A DNA stretch of 64,000 nt from Lottia gigantea (GCF_000327385.1 NW_008709504.1:124001-188000); one strand, 5' to 3'. Counted from the first letter of the stretch, positions 23,687 through 35,876 are shown. Numbers and translations are program-made. The notes: generated by a model not told the origin, from the sequence alone.

Positions 23687-23827
23687 TTTTTCTAATTTCA
23701 GATCAGAATAAGAACAGAAGAAAACCCAACATCAAGACCCTTTATCCAAATTTCTAAATAAAGTGTCTGCTCCACCCTAGGCCTGTACATTTGGGAGAAT
23801 CAAACCTCCCTTCCCCAAAATTTAATT

Positions 23828-25444
23828 TTCAAGAAACGAGACACATCATCAGAGGAACAATCACAACGATCAGATTCAGATCGGACAGTTATACGACATC
23901 TAGAATGAGAGTTCGGCCACCCCAATTTTCTAAAATCAACGGATTTCTAATGAAAAGTAAATCAATTCCAGCAGTAAATGAGAAAACTTTATCTTAAGTA
24001 TTGTAAGTCTGAAACAGAGCGACGATAAAAAACACATTAAGAGATTTAATGTTTACATATTTAACTAATTTAGTTCCCAAACACCATCTCGCTTATTTCA
24101 CATAGCCAACTGCCTTGCGTTCAGTTCTCTACAGATAAGATCTGTAGGTATATCATGTTAATGTATCTGTTATAGGATTCTGTTGTTAATGAGACGAAAG
24201 CTGATTAAAATCGGCTGATAACATCTTTAATTTCAATCCATATCTCTTCCAGTGAACAAATTGGGGAGGAGAAGTCTAATGCTGTTGGTGCCCGTTAACG
24301 TGCATTTTATTTCAGCAAGGGAGAAAAAGTCCAGAAGTGAATATCATTTGGTCTATGACATGTTAAGTGGTCAAGGCTTCTCTGATCTTATTCTTTAACC
24401 ATGAGAATGAAAGCTCTTTGATCGATAGAGCAATGGCCGATTGACAACCTTCAACCTATAAATTTAAGCTTTAGGGACAAAGACCATAAAGTGTGAGCGC
24501 CCGAACTAAATTGTATTGGAGGTCGCTAGCAAGACAAGGCATCAAGAAATCGTATGCTGCCATTACTATTTCATAACGTTTGAACCTAGGCTGGTTCTTG
24601 TAAACTAATTTGAAAAAAGATCAGATCAAATTGAAATTCCAATTTTGGTTCATTTTTCTTGGAGAAGATGTAATCAAAGTTGAATTGCCATTGATCATTG
24701 GCATGTCACATTTTCTTAGTTTGATCACGATTGCCATCAAAAAAATTTGAAATTGGTAAAAGATCTCGATGGTTTCCAAATCCCTTCCAGCAAATTTCAA
24801 GAACTGTTTTATTAAATACTCAATATTTATTAGAAATGTTTCTGGAACGAATTCTGCCTGAGGAGCAACTTTCAGTAGGCCTTCTTTTTAGCTTTTATTT
24901 TACAATAGGGGAAACAAAGGCATGACGAAATATCCGGTTAGAAGTGATTATAATAAATACTTCCTTATTAATGATTGATATTCTTCCTCATATTAAAAGT
25001 TTATAAGCTGATACCAATGTTTTGCCAAAATGTTGTTTTATGACACTGTAAATTATAATTAAATATATTTTATTGAGTTCATATCATTTTATCAAAGCAA
25101 GGTATCAATAAAGTTACTTATTTACGATAACAGATAGGTTTTAAATTTGCCAGTAATTGTCTCCCCTTTCTCTCAAACCAGACCACAACTAATTTATGAT
25201 CGTTAGGCCAGACGAACGAGAGTCACGAAATGAAGGGTTTTTATTGTTTAGACTACACTCTCACGTATAAAAACAATAACACGAATAATTAACGATTATA
25301 ATGTCGGTAATGGTAATGATTTTAACTAAGAACGATTTAAAGAACAACTAATCTAAGAGAGCTTTGTACTTGGGGCCTGGCAGACGATAAATCACAGGGA
25401 TATACGGGTCAACATTTTTACACCAATTTAAGGTTACTAAATGA
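23828..25444. other. No gene recognised
   Basis: AT-rich sequence downstream of the Penelope-like copy. Short frames at 23791-23997 and 24731-24925 have no known domain. No repeats were called. Confidence 0.4.
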
Positions 25445-25905
25445 AAGCCTTTGTAACACTACATTCCACAGAGCGACTCGTTTTGTAGACAAAACCATAA
25501 AAACACATAACGTGACAACAGAGCGACTCCTCGTTGAGTAGACAAAACTATAAAAACACTACGTAACGTTATAGCCGAGAGACTCGTTCAGTAGGCAAAA
25601 CCATAAAAACTGCACATAACGTTACAACAGAGCGACTCGTTGAGTAGACAAAACTATAAAAACATAACATAACGTTACAGCAGAGCGACTCGTTTAATAG
25701 ACAAAACTATAAAAACATCAACATAACGTTACAACAGAGCAACTCCTCGTTGAGTTAACAAAACTATAAACACATTACGTAACGTTATAACGGCGCAGAC
25801 AAATCAATAAAATCAACACATAACGTTACAACAGAACCACTCGTTCAGAAGACAAAACCATAAAAACAGAGAGACTCGTCCAGTGGACAAAACCATAATA
25901 CCGTT
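25445..25905 (+). repeat. Family B ~53-bp minisatellite, ~9 units
   Basis: Tandem units of 'gagcgactcgttgagtagac' + 'aaaactataaaaaca' + 'taacgttacaaca' run from 25468 to 25905. Some units have an extra 'ctc' (gactcctcgttgag), which marks a sub-variant seen in two separate units. The seventh unit is shortened. Same family and orientation as 5540-5735. Confidence 0.88.
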
Positions 25906-26135
25906 ACGCTTACAAGACGCATGAGCTGATTTCCTATCCGAAAGATATATCGACAACTTGAGGCAATCAGCTAATAATGTACCACAATGTGCTGATATGA
26001 CACGATACGGACCGGAGTAAATGGATTATAAATTATGTGAAATGCTACTCTATAATGATGACGATGAATTATTCATGTATATCACTTATTGTCAATGATT
26101 TAGTTCTTCCTTACCTATCAAAAATACATTAAGGT

Positions 26136-26424
26136 GTCAAGTCTGTTAGGAACTAATTACTATTGCGTTTTGTTGACATTTGATACTATTGGAAATGCCG
26201 GAAATTGCCTTGCGTTTTGTTGTGTTTCCCAGTCAGAGGCCTCAACAAGGTGTCTCAACAAAAAAGCCATAAGTATACAGTTTTCATGTCGAATGCTCTG
26301 TTTGACTGTATTCACTAGTGCACAAGCTCATTTCGCAATACAAGAAAGATGGCTATTTCAGTCAAAGTATAAGACGAAGATTCGTAATAGCTTGACAAAT
26401 TGTACATGCTCGCTAGTTGGACAC
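26136..26424. mobile_element. MITE-like element related to the one at 35877-36146
   Basis: The right end (about 26338-26424) matches the right end of the 35.9-kb element: 'aatacaagaaagatggctat', 'cagtcaaagtataag', 'ttcgtaatagcttgac'. The left end starts 'gtcaagtctgttaggaact', a weaker inverse of the right end. The interior is different from the other copy. A 123-codon frame at 26134-26505 runs through it and is most likely incidental. Confidence 0.5.
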
Positions 26425-28117
26425 AATGCTAACCTATCATCTTTCGCAGAAATACGGCTTTATCATTTTAAAGTATACAAGAATGAAGCTTTCCACAAAA
26501 TATGACGTGTGACGATAAACGTGTTTGATATTTCAACATTTGCTGTCGCTTATTATTACATTATTTCAATTTCCTCAACCCCTCGAGACCATTGGAATGT
26601 CAAACGCCGTGTGGCAGAAAACACCGAGGCGTGCTGTTGGCAAATGTCATTGAAATCAAGTCTTTGATGTTGTTTATGGTATATTGATATCAAATCGTAA
26701 TGGAATCCTGCAGGTGACCGGTTTCCCACTTTCTCTTAAAGGTATACTACCTCTATGAATGAACATAAAATTGAAATTATCAAATTTGCCCAATTGACTT
26801 ACCTAGTGTTATAACTATACAACAGAATTCATATAATACGATATATCAATAAAACTACCAGAAAGAAGTTAAAATGGCTGTTCATTCTAAGAAGTAGAAA
26901 AACAAAAAAAAACTAAGCTTTAATTACAGTGTAAGGACAATCATTTGTCCTTCAAATTCTCCGATCTTCACCCGACTTACTTCGGAGGGCAAATGTTTTG
27001 AAATAACACTATTACGAAATCTTTGTCGTGTACCTACTTTCGACATAAACTTACTATCATCATGCTACTTACTTCATTCGAAATACAAAATTACTAGACC
27101 GAATCTTTTTGCCTTTGAGTGATAATAAAAATCGGAGCAGTGTTGGCAGGTGCCTTTTATCACAACCTTTAAACACAAAAGTTTACGTCTGGACTTTCCA
27201 ATTGTCCATAACAAAAGCTAATTGTCTTGTACAACCTGGATAGTTGTTTCTTGTCTTAGTCTTAAAACAAAGGACAAATTTCCTTTTGAAATTCCAGCGA
27301 TTTTATTGTCTTTGAATAGACGAGACAAGAAAGTCATGCTGGTTTCCGGGTCGACGTCTGTAGATCCTGTATTTCGGAAAAGTCGCAAACGCAAAAATAG
27401 TTTTGAATCAATATAAGAGTCCACGATACACTTGCACATGCTAAAGATTACAAGAACGTTACCACGTGTTTATTCCAGATGATAAATGCTGTTCAAGGGA
27501 GATAACATTGGTAGAAACCGGTGTTGTTCACCGACATTTAACACTGTAAAACCACTAGTACATGGCCGAAAGAAGTTAATATAAAAGATCAGTCACAGAA
27601 TCGGAATAGATTAAAGTAAAATGACAGTCGAAGGACCCAGTAGCCCACAACAGATGGGCAGAAGGTAGAAGGGAAAATGCTGGGTAGTGCACTTGGCAAA
27701 GATACTGTACGAATCTCCCAATCTTCAGAAAATCCAGTTCAAGGGAAGCAACTGTGTTACTATTGTTGGAAGGAAATCTTGGACGCACGCTGTTTTTACT
27801 AGTCTTATCGATCTGTATGAGATAAAATTGGCTGTCCTTTCTGATAATACTGGTACCAATAGTACATGACAATACACAGAGACAAAGCGTCCTGGCAAGA
27901 GGCATTCAACGATTCTATTTCATCATACAAGCAATTTGAGGTTGGTATAAGACCTCTGCCTGCCAATAGTATCGTTTCGTGAAAAATAAATTAAGCAATC
28001 AATATTAAAAGCTATGTCCCTTTTCCGCGACATGTTTTACAACCTGAAATTTCGTGACAAACAAGAAAACCGAAGCAAGACCCATACATACATTTTGTTA
28101 CATTTTTTTCAAACTTT
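26425..28117. other. Non-coding stretch with AAGGGAGATAAC words
   Basis: 'ttcaagggagataaca' at 27490 and 'ttcaagggaagcaact' at 27738 are variants of a short word that is very common in molluscan genomes. Frames at 27218-27439 (minus), 27576-27905 (minus) and 27687-27869 (plus) overlap one another and show no domain. No gene is called. Confidence 0.4.
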
Positions 28118-28960
28118 GTAATTTTTATACGCCGACATGGAAATGTGGACGTATATTTCCGTCTCCCCTGTCCGTCGGTCCGTCCGTTCACATTTCTTGT
28201 AGGCGCGATAGAGGCTACAGTTTTTATCCGATCTTGATGAAACTTGGTATGCATGTATATATTAATGAGATCTCAGACAAGTTTGAAATCGGTAATAATC
28301 GGAAGAACGGTTTCAGAGTTATTGCCATTGACTTAGTAAAAACGCGTTTGACTTGTAGGCACAATAGATACTACAGTTTTTATCTGATCTTCATGAAACT
28401 TGGTTTGCATGTATGGATTGATGAGATCTAAGTCAAGTTCGAAATTGGTAATAATCGGATGAATTGTTTCAGAGTTATTGCCCTTGACTTAGTAAAAACG
28501 CGTTAAATTTGACTTGTAGGCACAATAGAGACTACAGTTTTTATCCGATCTTCATGAAACTTGGTTTGCATGTATGGATTGAGGAGATCGCATTCAAGTT
28601 CGAAATTGGTAATAATCGGATGAATTGTTTCAGAGTTATTGTCCTTGACTTAGTAAAAACGCGTCAAATTTGACTTTTAGGCACGGTAGAGACTACAGTT
28701 TTTATCTGATCTTGATGAAACTAGATATTCTTATAATATATTGATGAGATCTCAATCAAGTTAGAAATTGGTAATATTCGGATGATGAACAGTTTCAGAG
28801 TTATTGCCCTTGTGTGCACAGCGATGAGACATATATAGATGATTGTAAGATTATTTGAAAATTCATTATTTAGCCACTAAAGATTTTGTGATCATTTCTG
28901 ACAGCTCGTAATAGGCGTATGTTACCTTGCCTGGCAAGCTATCTTTTTCTGATGGTGTAG
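28118..28960 (+). mobile_element. Tandem-core repeat element, copy 1 (leader, 4 core units, tail)
   Basis: The leader at 28130-28195 contains 'gacatggaaatgtggacgta' and CCTGTCCGTCGGTCCGTCCG. Four core units start with 'cttgtaggc' at 28196, 28352, 28513 and 28674 (period about 160 bp). Each contains 'cagtttttatccgatcttga', 'gaaacttggt.tgcatgtat' and 'cagagttattgcccttgact'. The tail at 28862-28955 includes 'agccactaaaga', 'atcatttctgacagct' and the near-palindrome CTTGCCTGGCAAG. The same leader-core-tail order is found at 50085-51320. No protein is encoded. A non-autonomous rolling-circle (Helentron-type) or foldback origin is possible but not shown. Confidence 0.8.
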
Positions 28961-29640
28961 GCCCATAGACTGTGTTCAACCTCAAACGTTCTATGTACCA
29001 TGGGATGACAGTTACATTGTTCGGAAGTATTGTTTTGATGAACCTAATACACGCATACATGTAGTTAGTTGGGCTGTAAAAAAATAGTAACACACAAACA
29101 ATTCAATTTATTTTGATAGCGATTGGGTGCCCGGCAGGTTATGCTTACTCTAGTACACACAATATCACTTTTCATTATGAAATACTTATGATTGATATAC
29201 TTCCTCAAATATGTTGTTTTAGGTGTCAGGTTTCGTTTTGCGGTTCGGATAGTAAGTGCTTGGTTTATTTCTAAGAAGTTAAGGACACAATATAAGTGAA
29301 ATTTATATAGCGATGGTTACTACTGACTTGCTGTGTCAGTCATTGATAAATAGAAACTATTTGATTTGGCTGCCGGAGGACCATTAGACCTCTAATTTGA
29401 TGGACAGTCTTTATAATAGAACCTATATCAGAATCCAACCGCAGGCATATTATAATTAGTTCATGTATTTACTTCAAAGTGACTTACAAATGGGATGTGG
29501 CGATATTGGTTTACTCTGATCGACTTTTTGATGAACTTCTAATTTTCTAATAGTACTGGTTAGTTGCTTCAGGGTCCAACCTTAAATGGGCTCATTTTAT
29601 GACTTCAATTGGTACTTCATAGTGAAATTATAGTATTGTA
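28961..29640. other. No feature seen
   Basis: AT-rich sequence between the tandem-core element and a family A repeat. No gene or repeat unit was recognised. Confidence 0.4.
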
Positions 29641-29775
29641 TTTTAGAGAGTTAGCTTTGTATTTAGATTTGTCAACTTAACACCCCTTTCTGAGAACCAC
29701 AAAATTGAATATTGTATATCTGAATTTATCAATTAAACGCCTCTTTCAGAAAGTCCATTTATATAATCTAATATG
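29641..29775 (+). repeat. Family A ~60-bp repeat, two degenerate units
   Basis: 'tagatttgtcaacttaacacccctttctgagaaccaca' and 'tgaatttatcaattaaacgcctctttcagaaagtccatttatataa' both follow the family A order, with more divergence than the 2.4-kb copy. Confidence 0.65.
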
Positions 29776-30975
29776 TTTGCTCTAGGGGGATATATATCCG
29801 AAACATACTTACACGTTTATCATGTTAATAGCCTTTTTAGATGCTAAAAAAACTTATCCAATTGTAAAGCGCTTAAAAGAAAATCTTAAGTCCATTCTTT
29901 GACTCATTCTATTATACTTGGTTTAACATTACCTAGTTCCAGCAGTAAAAACTACAGTTCATTTGTAACACCGTGGTATCTATTGTTCGAGTTCTCTAAT
30001 AGCCAAATTACTAAACATGTACTTGTACTTAAAGCATGTTTGTCTAATTCTATTATAGTTTGATCGTTCTATAATGATATCCAATCTGAGATTATGACCA
30101 ATATACAATACTGGGATGTTCTTTTTATTGATCAGGATAATAACTACACCAATTTACCCGAGAGCATCACTAATTAATTGCCTCATTTCGATCAATTTGT
30201 TCGACTACAGATCAAATACAGGTAAAGTTTTGATTTAGATCGGAGTACTTTCACTTCAGGCCGATTGAAGCTTCTGTCAAGGTACCTCATTGCACACTAC
30301 AAGGATTTGCCAGATTTTAATGAATAGTTATGGGTAAATAAATACCACGTGAAACTTCATTTAATGTCATTACACCAGAAATTTGATGTCGATGTCTCAA
30401 CAACAAATTCATTCTCCTGGAAAAGCTAGAAGGACGAAGGACGTGAATCTTCATAAAATTAAATAAAGTCTTTAGATGACTTAACACTCGCTTGTACCTT
30501 TGATACCTCTCAGTAACTTTACTTAAGCAGTAATGGTATTTTGGGAATATTTCGACATGGTCAAGATGTTCACCAATTAAGATTGTACTCTGAGCTCCAC
30601 TTTTCAAAAGAACACTTATGATTCGGAATTTTTACATGCCATTTCGAACACTTTACGACATTAACATTTCTTATGAAACAAGATCTAGTCCTAAGTTGAA
30701 TTAAGTCTTCCAGTACTTGAAATCTAATTCTTTTTAAGTGCATTGAATATTTAGCCTAAAAAGATAACGACAGATTCAATTAGAGGGAGAGAAAGAAGTT
30801 TGCAGCACAACACAAATTATTTCATTAATGGGTTTCAGTCTACCACGTAGTATTTTATTGTTGTGCAACACGACAAACTTTAATGGATGTGGGTGGAAAA
30901 GGGTAGCATTTCAACATCAGGTTGTGGTGGAGGTCATTGGGTATGAATTTGAACTAATGTTAGTTGCTCTGTTTG
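29776..30975. other. No gene recognised
   Basis: AT-rich DNA. The minus-strand frame 30317-30607 (96 codons) has no recognisable domain. Confidence 0.35.
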
Positions 30976-30979
30976 ACTT

Positions 30980-31090
30980 CGATACATAACTCTGAGCTTT
31001 GAAGGAAATTTGCCAGTACAGTCTACTCTTGACATTTCCAACTGTCGAAGGATCTTTAACATGCAAACCTTGTAACACACGTTAATGTAC
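30980..31090 (-). mobile_element. SINE-like central-domain fragment
   Basis: On the minus strand, 'gcatgttaaagatccttcga' is followed about 20 bp later by 'tgtcaagagtag'. The element at 33.0 kb has 'gcacgttaaaaagacccctc' followed by 'aaaagagtaggc' at the same distance. The shared order suggests a common SINE central domain. Neither head nor tail could be identified for this copy. Confidence 0.4.
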
Positions 31091-32180
31091 TATTGAATAA
31101 CTCGAGGCTTATTTCTATTCGACCTGCATCACTAAGAAGAACGTGTGAACAATGGAATTGAATATATCAAGGAACGTCAGCACCAAACGCTAAACGATTA
31201 GAAAGACCAATTCGACAAATGAACCATGCCAGATCACGAAGGAACACCACGCACATATTCTCATGTACTTCAGCGCCTGAAGTCCTTTGAGTTTAAACAG
31301 GTACTTCTTGGCATTTAAAGATTAAAGTTCAAACCTTGTTATGTTCCAATAATCTAATTCTCCTTTAGTAACCGTTCAATATAATTTAATTTCGATTGAG
31401 GATGGGATTCGAGCTAGATTAAGCTAATCGTGAAACGAGGATTTAATGATACAAATTTGTGTTTTCTCCGGATTAATTTGTCATTATAAAAATATTGGGA
31501 AGGTAATTGAGTCAGCTGTTAGTCTTGTATCATTATTTTGATATTATTAAAAACTGGTCGAATCTGGGAACTTGTACAGCTATAGTTGTCATATAGAAGT
31601 CGGGCGGTGAATCTGATTGTTGTTAAAAGTGTTGGTGTTAAAATTAAAGTGTACACTTTCGGGGCCTACATATAAACAGTTGAGAATTGTCAATCCGTTT
31701 GAAAATAAAACTTCTTAATGTGCTCCATCTACCACTACTGTGGTGGTCGTCGTTATTGCCTCAACGCTCTGGTAGAACTTTTTTTTTCAATAAAGTTAAG
31801 TAGGCATTACTTGTTAATTGTCATGGTCCTTTCTCACTATGCTCTATAATCGTCAGGTACCAGAATCACGTGAAACTCATTGATTCACAACTCCGAGCAA
31901 TTATGAATTGAGCAAAAACTCCTGCGAGTTATTTTGATCACGACAAGGAAGAGTTCGATTGAAATGCGATCTCACTAGTCTTGTTTTCCTCTGTGATGAT
32001 CGAATAGAAAAGATGATTAAGTCGCTTGCAGCCAGTAACCTCTTGTAATTGTTCAGACTACTTGGAATTGATATCCAATTGTCTTGAAGACGATTCCTGG
32101 AACTGCTTGCAGGCATTCCTTGTTTCTACTTGTCATTGAAGGTTATTTGTGTGTTGATCACAGCTTGTAGATTATATTGA
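31091..32180. other. No gene recognised
   Basis: AT-rich DNA. The minus-strand frame 31901-32116 has no recognisable domain. A fourth TCACGTGA palindrome lies at 31866-31873. Confidence 0.35.
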
Positions 32181-32184
32181 TCAA

Positions 32185-32460
32185 TATACTTTTAAACCGA
32201 TTACAGATCACAAATAGAAAGTCTGAATCCGAATGGGAACCCATGAGTCAAATTCTAAAAATAAAAAATAAAAACCGACATTTATCCAAATATGAGTCAG
32301 GTTTAAAACTGATAATATACTGGTTACATATCTCATTTATAAAACTGACATCCAAATTAAAATCTGTTAGTCAAATACCAAGATAAAAATCACAAATCAT
32401 GAGCCAAATTCCGAAACCGAAAACTGACATTTACCTATTGAAAATGGAAAGCAAGAGTAA
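32185..32460 (+). repeat. Degenerate local tandem repeat, A-rich
   Basis: Blocks near 32243, 32290, 32388 and 32400 share 'atgagtcaaattctaaaa' or 'atgagccaaattccgaaa' and 'aaaactgacattta'. Spacing varies from about 50 to 150 bp. Non-coding. Confidence 0.4.
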
Positions 32461-32980
32461 AAGGCAAAATCACGATATATAAGACTAAGCTTTAATCACA
32501 AAATGAAAATGCACATCCAGCTATATAATAGTCAAAGATGGCAAAGAAAAGAATCACATCCTATTCGCGGACATTTGACTGGCTATTGAACTCATTGAAT
32601 GTTCATGCCGCTCCAAGAGTCGGCTTTATCCTTGAAGCGAAACCCACATTTGGATGACACAAATTGAGGTTTTAATATATAAAAAAACAGATGATAAAAT
32701 AGTTCACACTTGGTGACTCCAGCTGCCATGAGATAATCTTATATAAATGATTTATTTGGATCGAGGGGAATCTTGCGTCAATAATTTATCAATTTAGAAC
32801 AGACTTAATCGTATTTCAACATCTTTACCTTGAAGTTTTTTTTAGCTTATACTTAGTAAGGTATGGTTCATGTTTTGAGAGCTGTTCTTGCCAGAACAAT
32901 CAACCCCCTTTCTTCTGATCGTCAATATTTCTTGATGGCCTGTAAGAAGCATCGGATTATAAAGGGTAACATGCAGGTCT
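32461..32980. other. No feature seen
   Basis: AT-rich sequence leading up to the SINE. Nothing recognised. Confidence 0.35.
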
Positions 32981-32984
32981 GGGG

Positions 32985-33225
32985 GACTGGCACGGAAAGG
33001 CGTCTAGTCTGAGACTAGTCATTCGAATGGGGTATAAGCAGCTACAGTTATAAGCAGTGCACGTTAAAAAGACCCCTCAACAGATGGAAAAGAGTAGGCT
33101 AATGCCACTGTCCGGGCAACATTTTCCTTGTAGCACACTACATGGCATTGGGAGTCTTTAAACGCTCCGTCGGGTCAAGTAAAGTAGGGCGCGAAACTCA
33201 TTTGATTTGATTTCATTTATCCACA
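32985..33225 (+). mobile_element. tRNA-derived SINE, ~240 bp
   Basis: The 5' part (32985-33040) looks like a decayed tRNA head: 'gactggcacggaaaggcg' near the A-box position and CATTCGAATGGGG near the B-box position. The middle has 'gcagtgcacgttaaaaagac', then 'aaaagagtaggctaatgcca'. The 3' tail reads 'gggcgcgaaactcatttgat' followed by ATTTG/ATTTC repeats. The order head, central domain and ATTT-type tail is that of metazoan SINEs. No clear target-site duplication was found, so the ends are approximate. Confidence 0.6.
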
Positions 33226-33465
33226 TTTTACAAGACACCTTCTAATAGACGTTAACCCAATTAATGCTGTCACCATATTTGGTATGGTATATATAATGAC
33301 GCTGCAAACTAATTGGCGTAGCTGATCTTCATAAGCAAAAAAATACTTATAAGCCACCCACATATTGCAAGAAGAACACCTTCAAACACGTTAAACCAAT
33401 TAATGCTGTCAACATATATTATGCTATATACTATCAAGGTGACATAATGACACGTGATAACGACT
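33226..33465 (+). repeat. Local tandem duplication, two units of ~138 bp
   Basis: 'acgttaacccaattaatgct' (33250) and 'acgttaaaccaattaatgct' (33388) are followed by similar 'gtcaccatat' and 'gtcaacatat' runs, and preceded by 'acaagacaccttc' and 'agaagaacaccttc'. The copies look about 75-80% alike. The first begins right at the SINE tail. Confidence 0.6.
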
Positions 33466-33986
33466 AAGACCAAGACCTACTGAACTAAAAAAATATCCTG
33501 AAAAACATCTTGATATAGACTATAATTATCTGAAAGAGAAGGAGCTCGTCTGAAGTTTAATTATATTCTTGTGTAAGACAAAACGTTTAATCAGACAAAA
33601 TGGTTCCACGATACATCGGTTCGTCACCAGAGGCTAAAACTTTCTCCATGATCGAGACAAGCCTATTTCGTACATGTGGCATCAACTGTCAAACGCAGTA
33701 ATCATCCACCATCTCTCGTGAATCAAATTAGTTCCTGATCTGACAAAAGCAAAACGTTACGCCACTTACTCTTGAAAATTTTAGTTTCATTTTTTTCATT
33801 ACACACGTTTGACATAATCTTATGTTACCATGGACTTCAGTACAGACTGAATCGGAAACATATGCCTTGTGCGCCAAAAATATGAACATTCCTGAGGCCT
33901 CCCAGCAGGTGAAAGAGCTAAAGATGATACTTTCATACTGTCAAAATATCTCTAAATGACATTTTAGGTGGGAATAGACGATGTAC
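33466..33986. other. No feature seen
   Basis: AT-rich sequence between the duplication and the 34.0-kb foldback. Nothing recognised. Confidence 0.35.
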
Positions 33987-34148
33987 GATGTCCGACGCGG
34001 TGTACGGTGCGGGATGATCGATACAGTAAAAAATAGAAGAAGTGAACACACGACGTACGGACACGGGTCCGGACACGCTCAGACACGATGGGCTTCTACT
34101 ATGTTCTATTGTATCAATAATCCCGCACCGTACACCTCACCAGACATC
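33987..34148. mobile_element. MITE-like foldback element, 162 bp, GC-rich arms
   Basis: The left arm 33987-34042 and right arm about 34094-34148 are inverted copies. They share 'ggtgtacggtgcgggat', 'gatac' and 'gaag' in register, about 80% by eye. The loop contains a second small palindrome (GGACACGGGTCCGGACACG). The arms are richer in G+C than the surrounding DNA, which argues for a mobile origin. Two open frames (33981-34178 and 34042-34308) overlap it and are most likely incidental. Confidence 0.75.
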
Positions 34149-34694
34149 ATCTCTGTTTCAGTTTATATCACGTCCTAATCCTCCTTTTCGGGGATTTTGT
34201 TGGGAGAGATTGACTCGAAACAAGCACCAAGTCGTTTCAATGAGATCGACAAACCATGGAATGTACTACAACTACTATCTTTATAATATGTTTTATAGTC
34301 AGTATTAAAATTTAAAAAACTTTTCGATAGAAGATGACTGATAATAAATGACTATTTTAACTTTAAGCTAATAGAAGTTGTCGTCTGTGGAAAACCTGAT
34401 AAAACAAATGGCCTACTTACAGACAAAGGGCGGTAATTATTTGAATATTAATCATTCTGCGGAGCTGGTATCAATTGCTAGAGCGGATCATTATATTTCA
34501 TTATAAACATTTAGTTAGGAACGAGACTGTCAAAGAGGCTGCGAGTCAATATTTGTTTAGAGAATGAGGAATGTCGATAGCCGGATTTGACTTGATGGCT
34601 GATATTTCAACTTTCAGAAAGATGTACTTTTCGGTGAAATTACTTGATTGTTGGGTGTACATTTGCTCGTTTACCCCTATTAACAAACTATTTA
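34149..34694. other. No feature seen
   Basis: AT-rich sequence; nothing recognised. Confidence 0.35.
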
Positions 34695-34880
34695 TTTTTG
34701 TTGCCAATTCGGCATCTCTCCCCAAGAGTCCACAGAGGTTATAATATTCATTTAATATTCGACTTTATCAACCATCCCTTTCAGAGAGTCCGCATAGTTA
34801 GTAATGTTCAGAGATGGCAAATAATGTTCATGTATGTATATTTTGCTTGTAGGTTTGTCAACTTAACATCCCCGACGAAG
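34695..34880 (+). repeat. Family A ~60-bp repeat, three degenerate units
   Basis: Units contain 'ccaattcggcatctctcccc' + 'aagagtccacagagg', then 'atcaaccatccctttcagag' + 'agtccgcatagttagtaatg', then 'ggtttgtcaacttaacatcc'. The middle unit is the best kept. Frame 34644-34907 is a translation of this repeat. Confidence 0.75.
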
Positions 34881-35876
34881 AGACCAAAATCAAGACACAT
34901 CAGTTAAAAAACTTCCGGAGGTCAATATGATGACATTCTACCAAGTGGAATAACGAGTAAACACTGAAATGATTTGGTTTCTGTATCTAATATACCCCCA
35001 TTACAACTATCGTACACTTCAATCATAATATTGACAACCTCGAGATAAATAGACAAATCTTTTCTTTATTCAATGTAATCTGCTGGAAAAGCGGGTCAAT
35101 TGGTTGGAAAAGACTAATCTTTGAGTTTTATAGATTTTTGTGAACGATTGAACATTACAGTGTAGAGAAAAACAGTGGTCCGAACCCTCAGTCCACATTT
35201 GCGATCTGAGAATTAGGGAAAAATGATATCACATAAAATGTTTATACGTATTTCGATTTGTCTTGCTTTGCTTCGCTATCAGCTAATCGTGTACTGTTCA
35301 TGTTTTCTTGTTAATTGGATTAAAATTCCATCTGTCGCGTTTCTTAATGATGCATCTTCATGGTCCTTTAAGATTTTGTCGCCCCTTGGACTTCGACTTT
35401 CTTATTAGGATTGATGCATGTATTTTTCGGTATTCACTTGTGATTTCAAATCCACGATTTGGTCCAAGATGACAGCGAACAGTTACGATTGGAAAAGAGT
35501 GAGTTAAACTGGAATAAAACTCAATTTCACTGGGATTGAAGCTAATAAAACGGTCGTAAATTGAGTGATTTTGATATATTTGGAATATTTGAGAGACATT
35601 CTGTCTCAAATTGAATTAACTTTGAGGACTTGAATGCATATTGATGAATCTCCGAAAGCTATATTTGAAGTTATTGCGTTCGGTGAGATTTAACTGTATT
35701 AAGGTAGTCAATACATCCGAGTGAAATTTTCCCATCACAGGCTCTTCACTTTTTAAGGTCAATTAAGTAATAAAAGAATAGGAATTATAATAAAAAACTG
35801 ACGCGTGAGAATGACTCATCATTACACGCTTCAGTTTTGTGAATTTTGCGATCATTTGTAGCGTGTTCTTCAAAAA
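34881..35876. other. No gene recognised
   Basis: AT-rich DNA. Overlapping frames at 35223-35408 (plus) and 35358-35609 (minus) have no recognisable domain. Confidence 0.35.

Larger units (their letters stand above)
22310..23827 (+). mobile_element. Penelope-like retroelement (RT + GIY-YIG), 5'-truncated and broken
   Basis: The element carries the later part of a Penelope-type reverse transcriptase, with the family motif around GTAMGKRFAPSYANLFM at 22486 onward and the catalytic FLDD. A cysteine-rich linker and a GIY-YIG endonuclease domain follow. After these comes a short 3' untranslated region ending with 'taatt' near 23827. Similarity to the family begins near 22310; the amino-terminal RT region is missing. 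The coding part has a few breaks, so the copy is inactive. The 3' end is shared with shorter copies at 36639-36918 and 44787-44993. The left edge is approximate. Confidence 0.88.

Noticed and set aside
22310-23827. Hammerhead ribozyme associated with the Penelope-like element
   Set aside because: Some relatives carry such ribozymes, but I could not find the CTGATGA ... GAAA core in the right arrangement here.
28054-28431. 125-codon frame over the leader and first core units of the tandem-core element
   Set aside because: The equivalent region in the 50-kb copy does not keep this frame, so it is incidental to a non-coding repeat.
33987-34308. Open frames through the 34-kb foldback as a small gene
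   Set aside because: Frames are created by the GC-rich inverted arms and differ between strands. No domain is recognisable.
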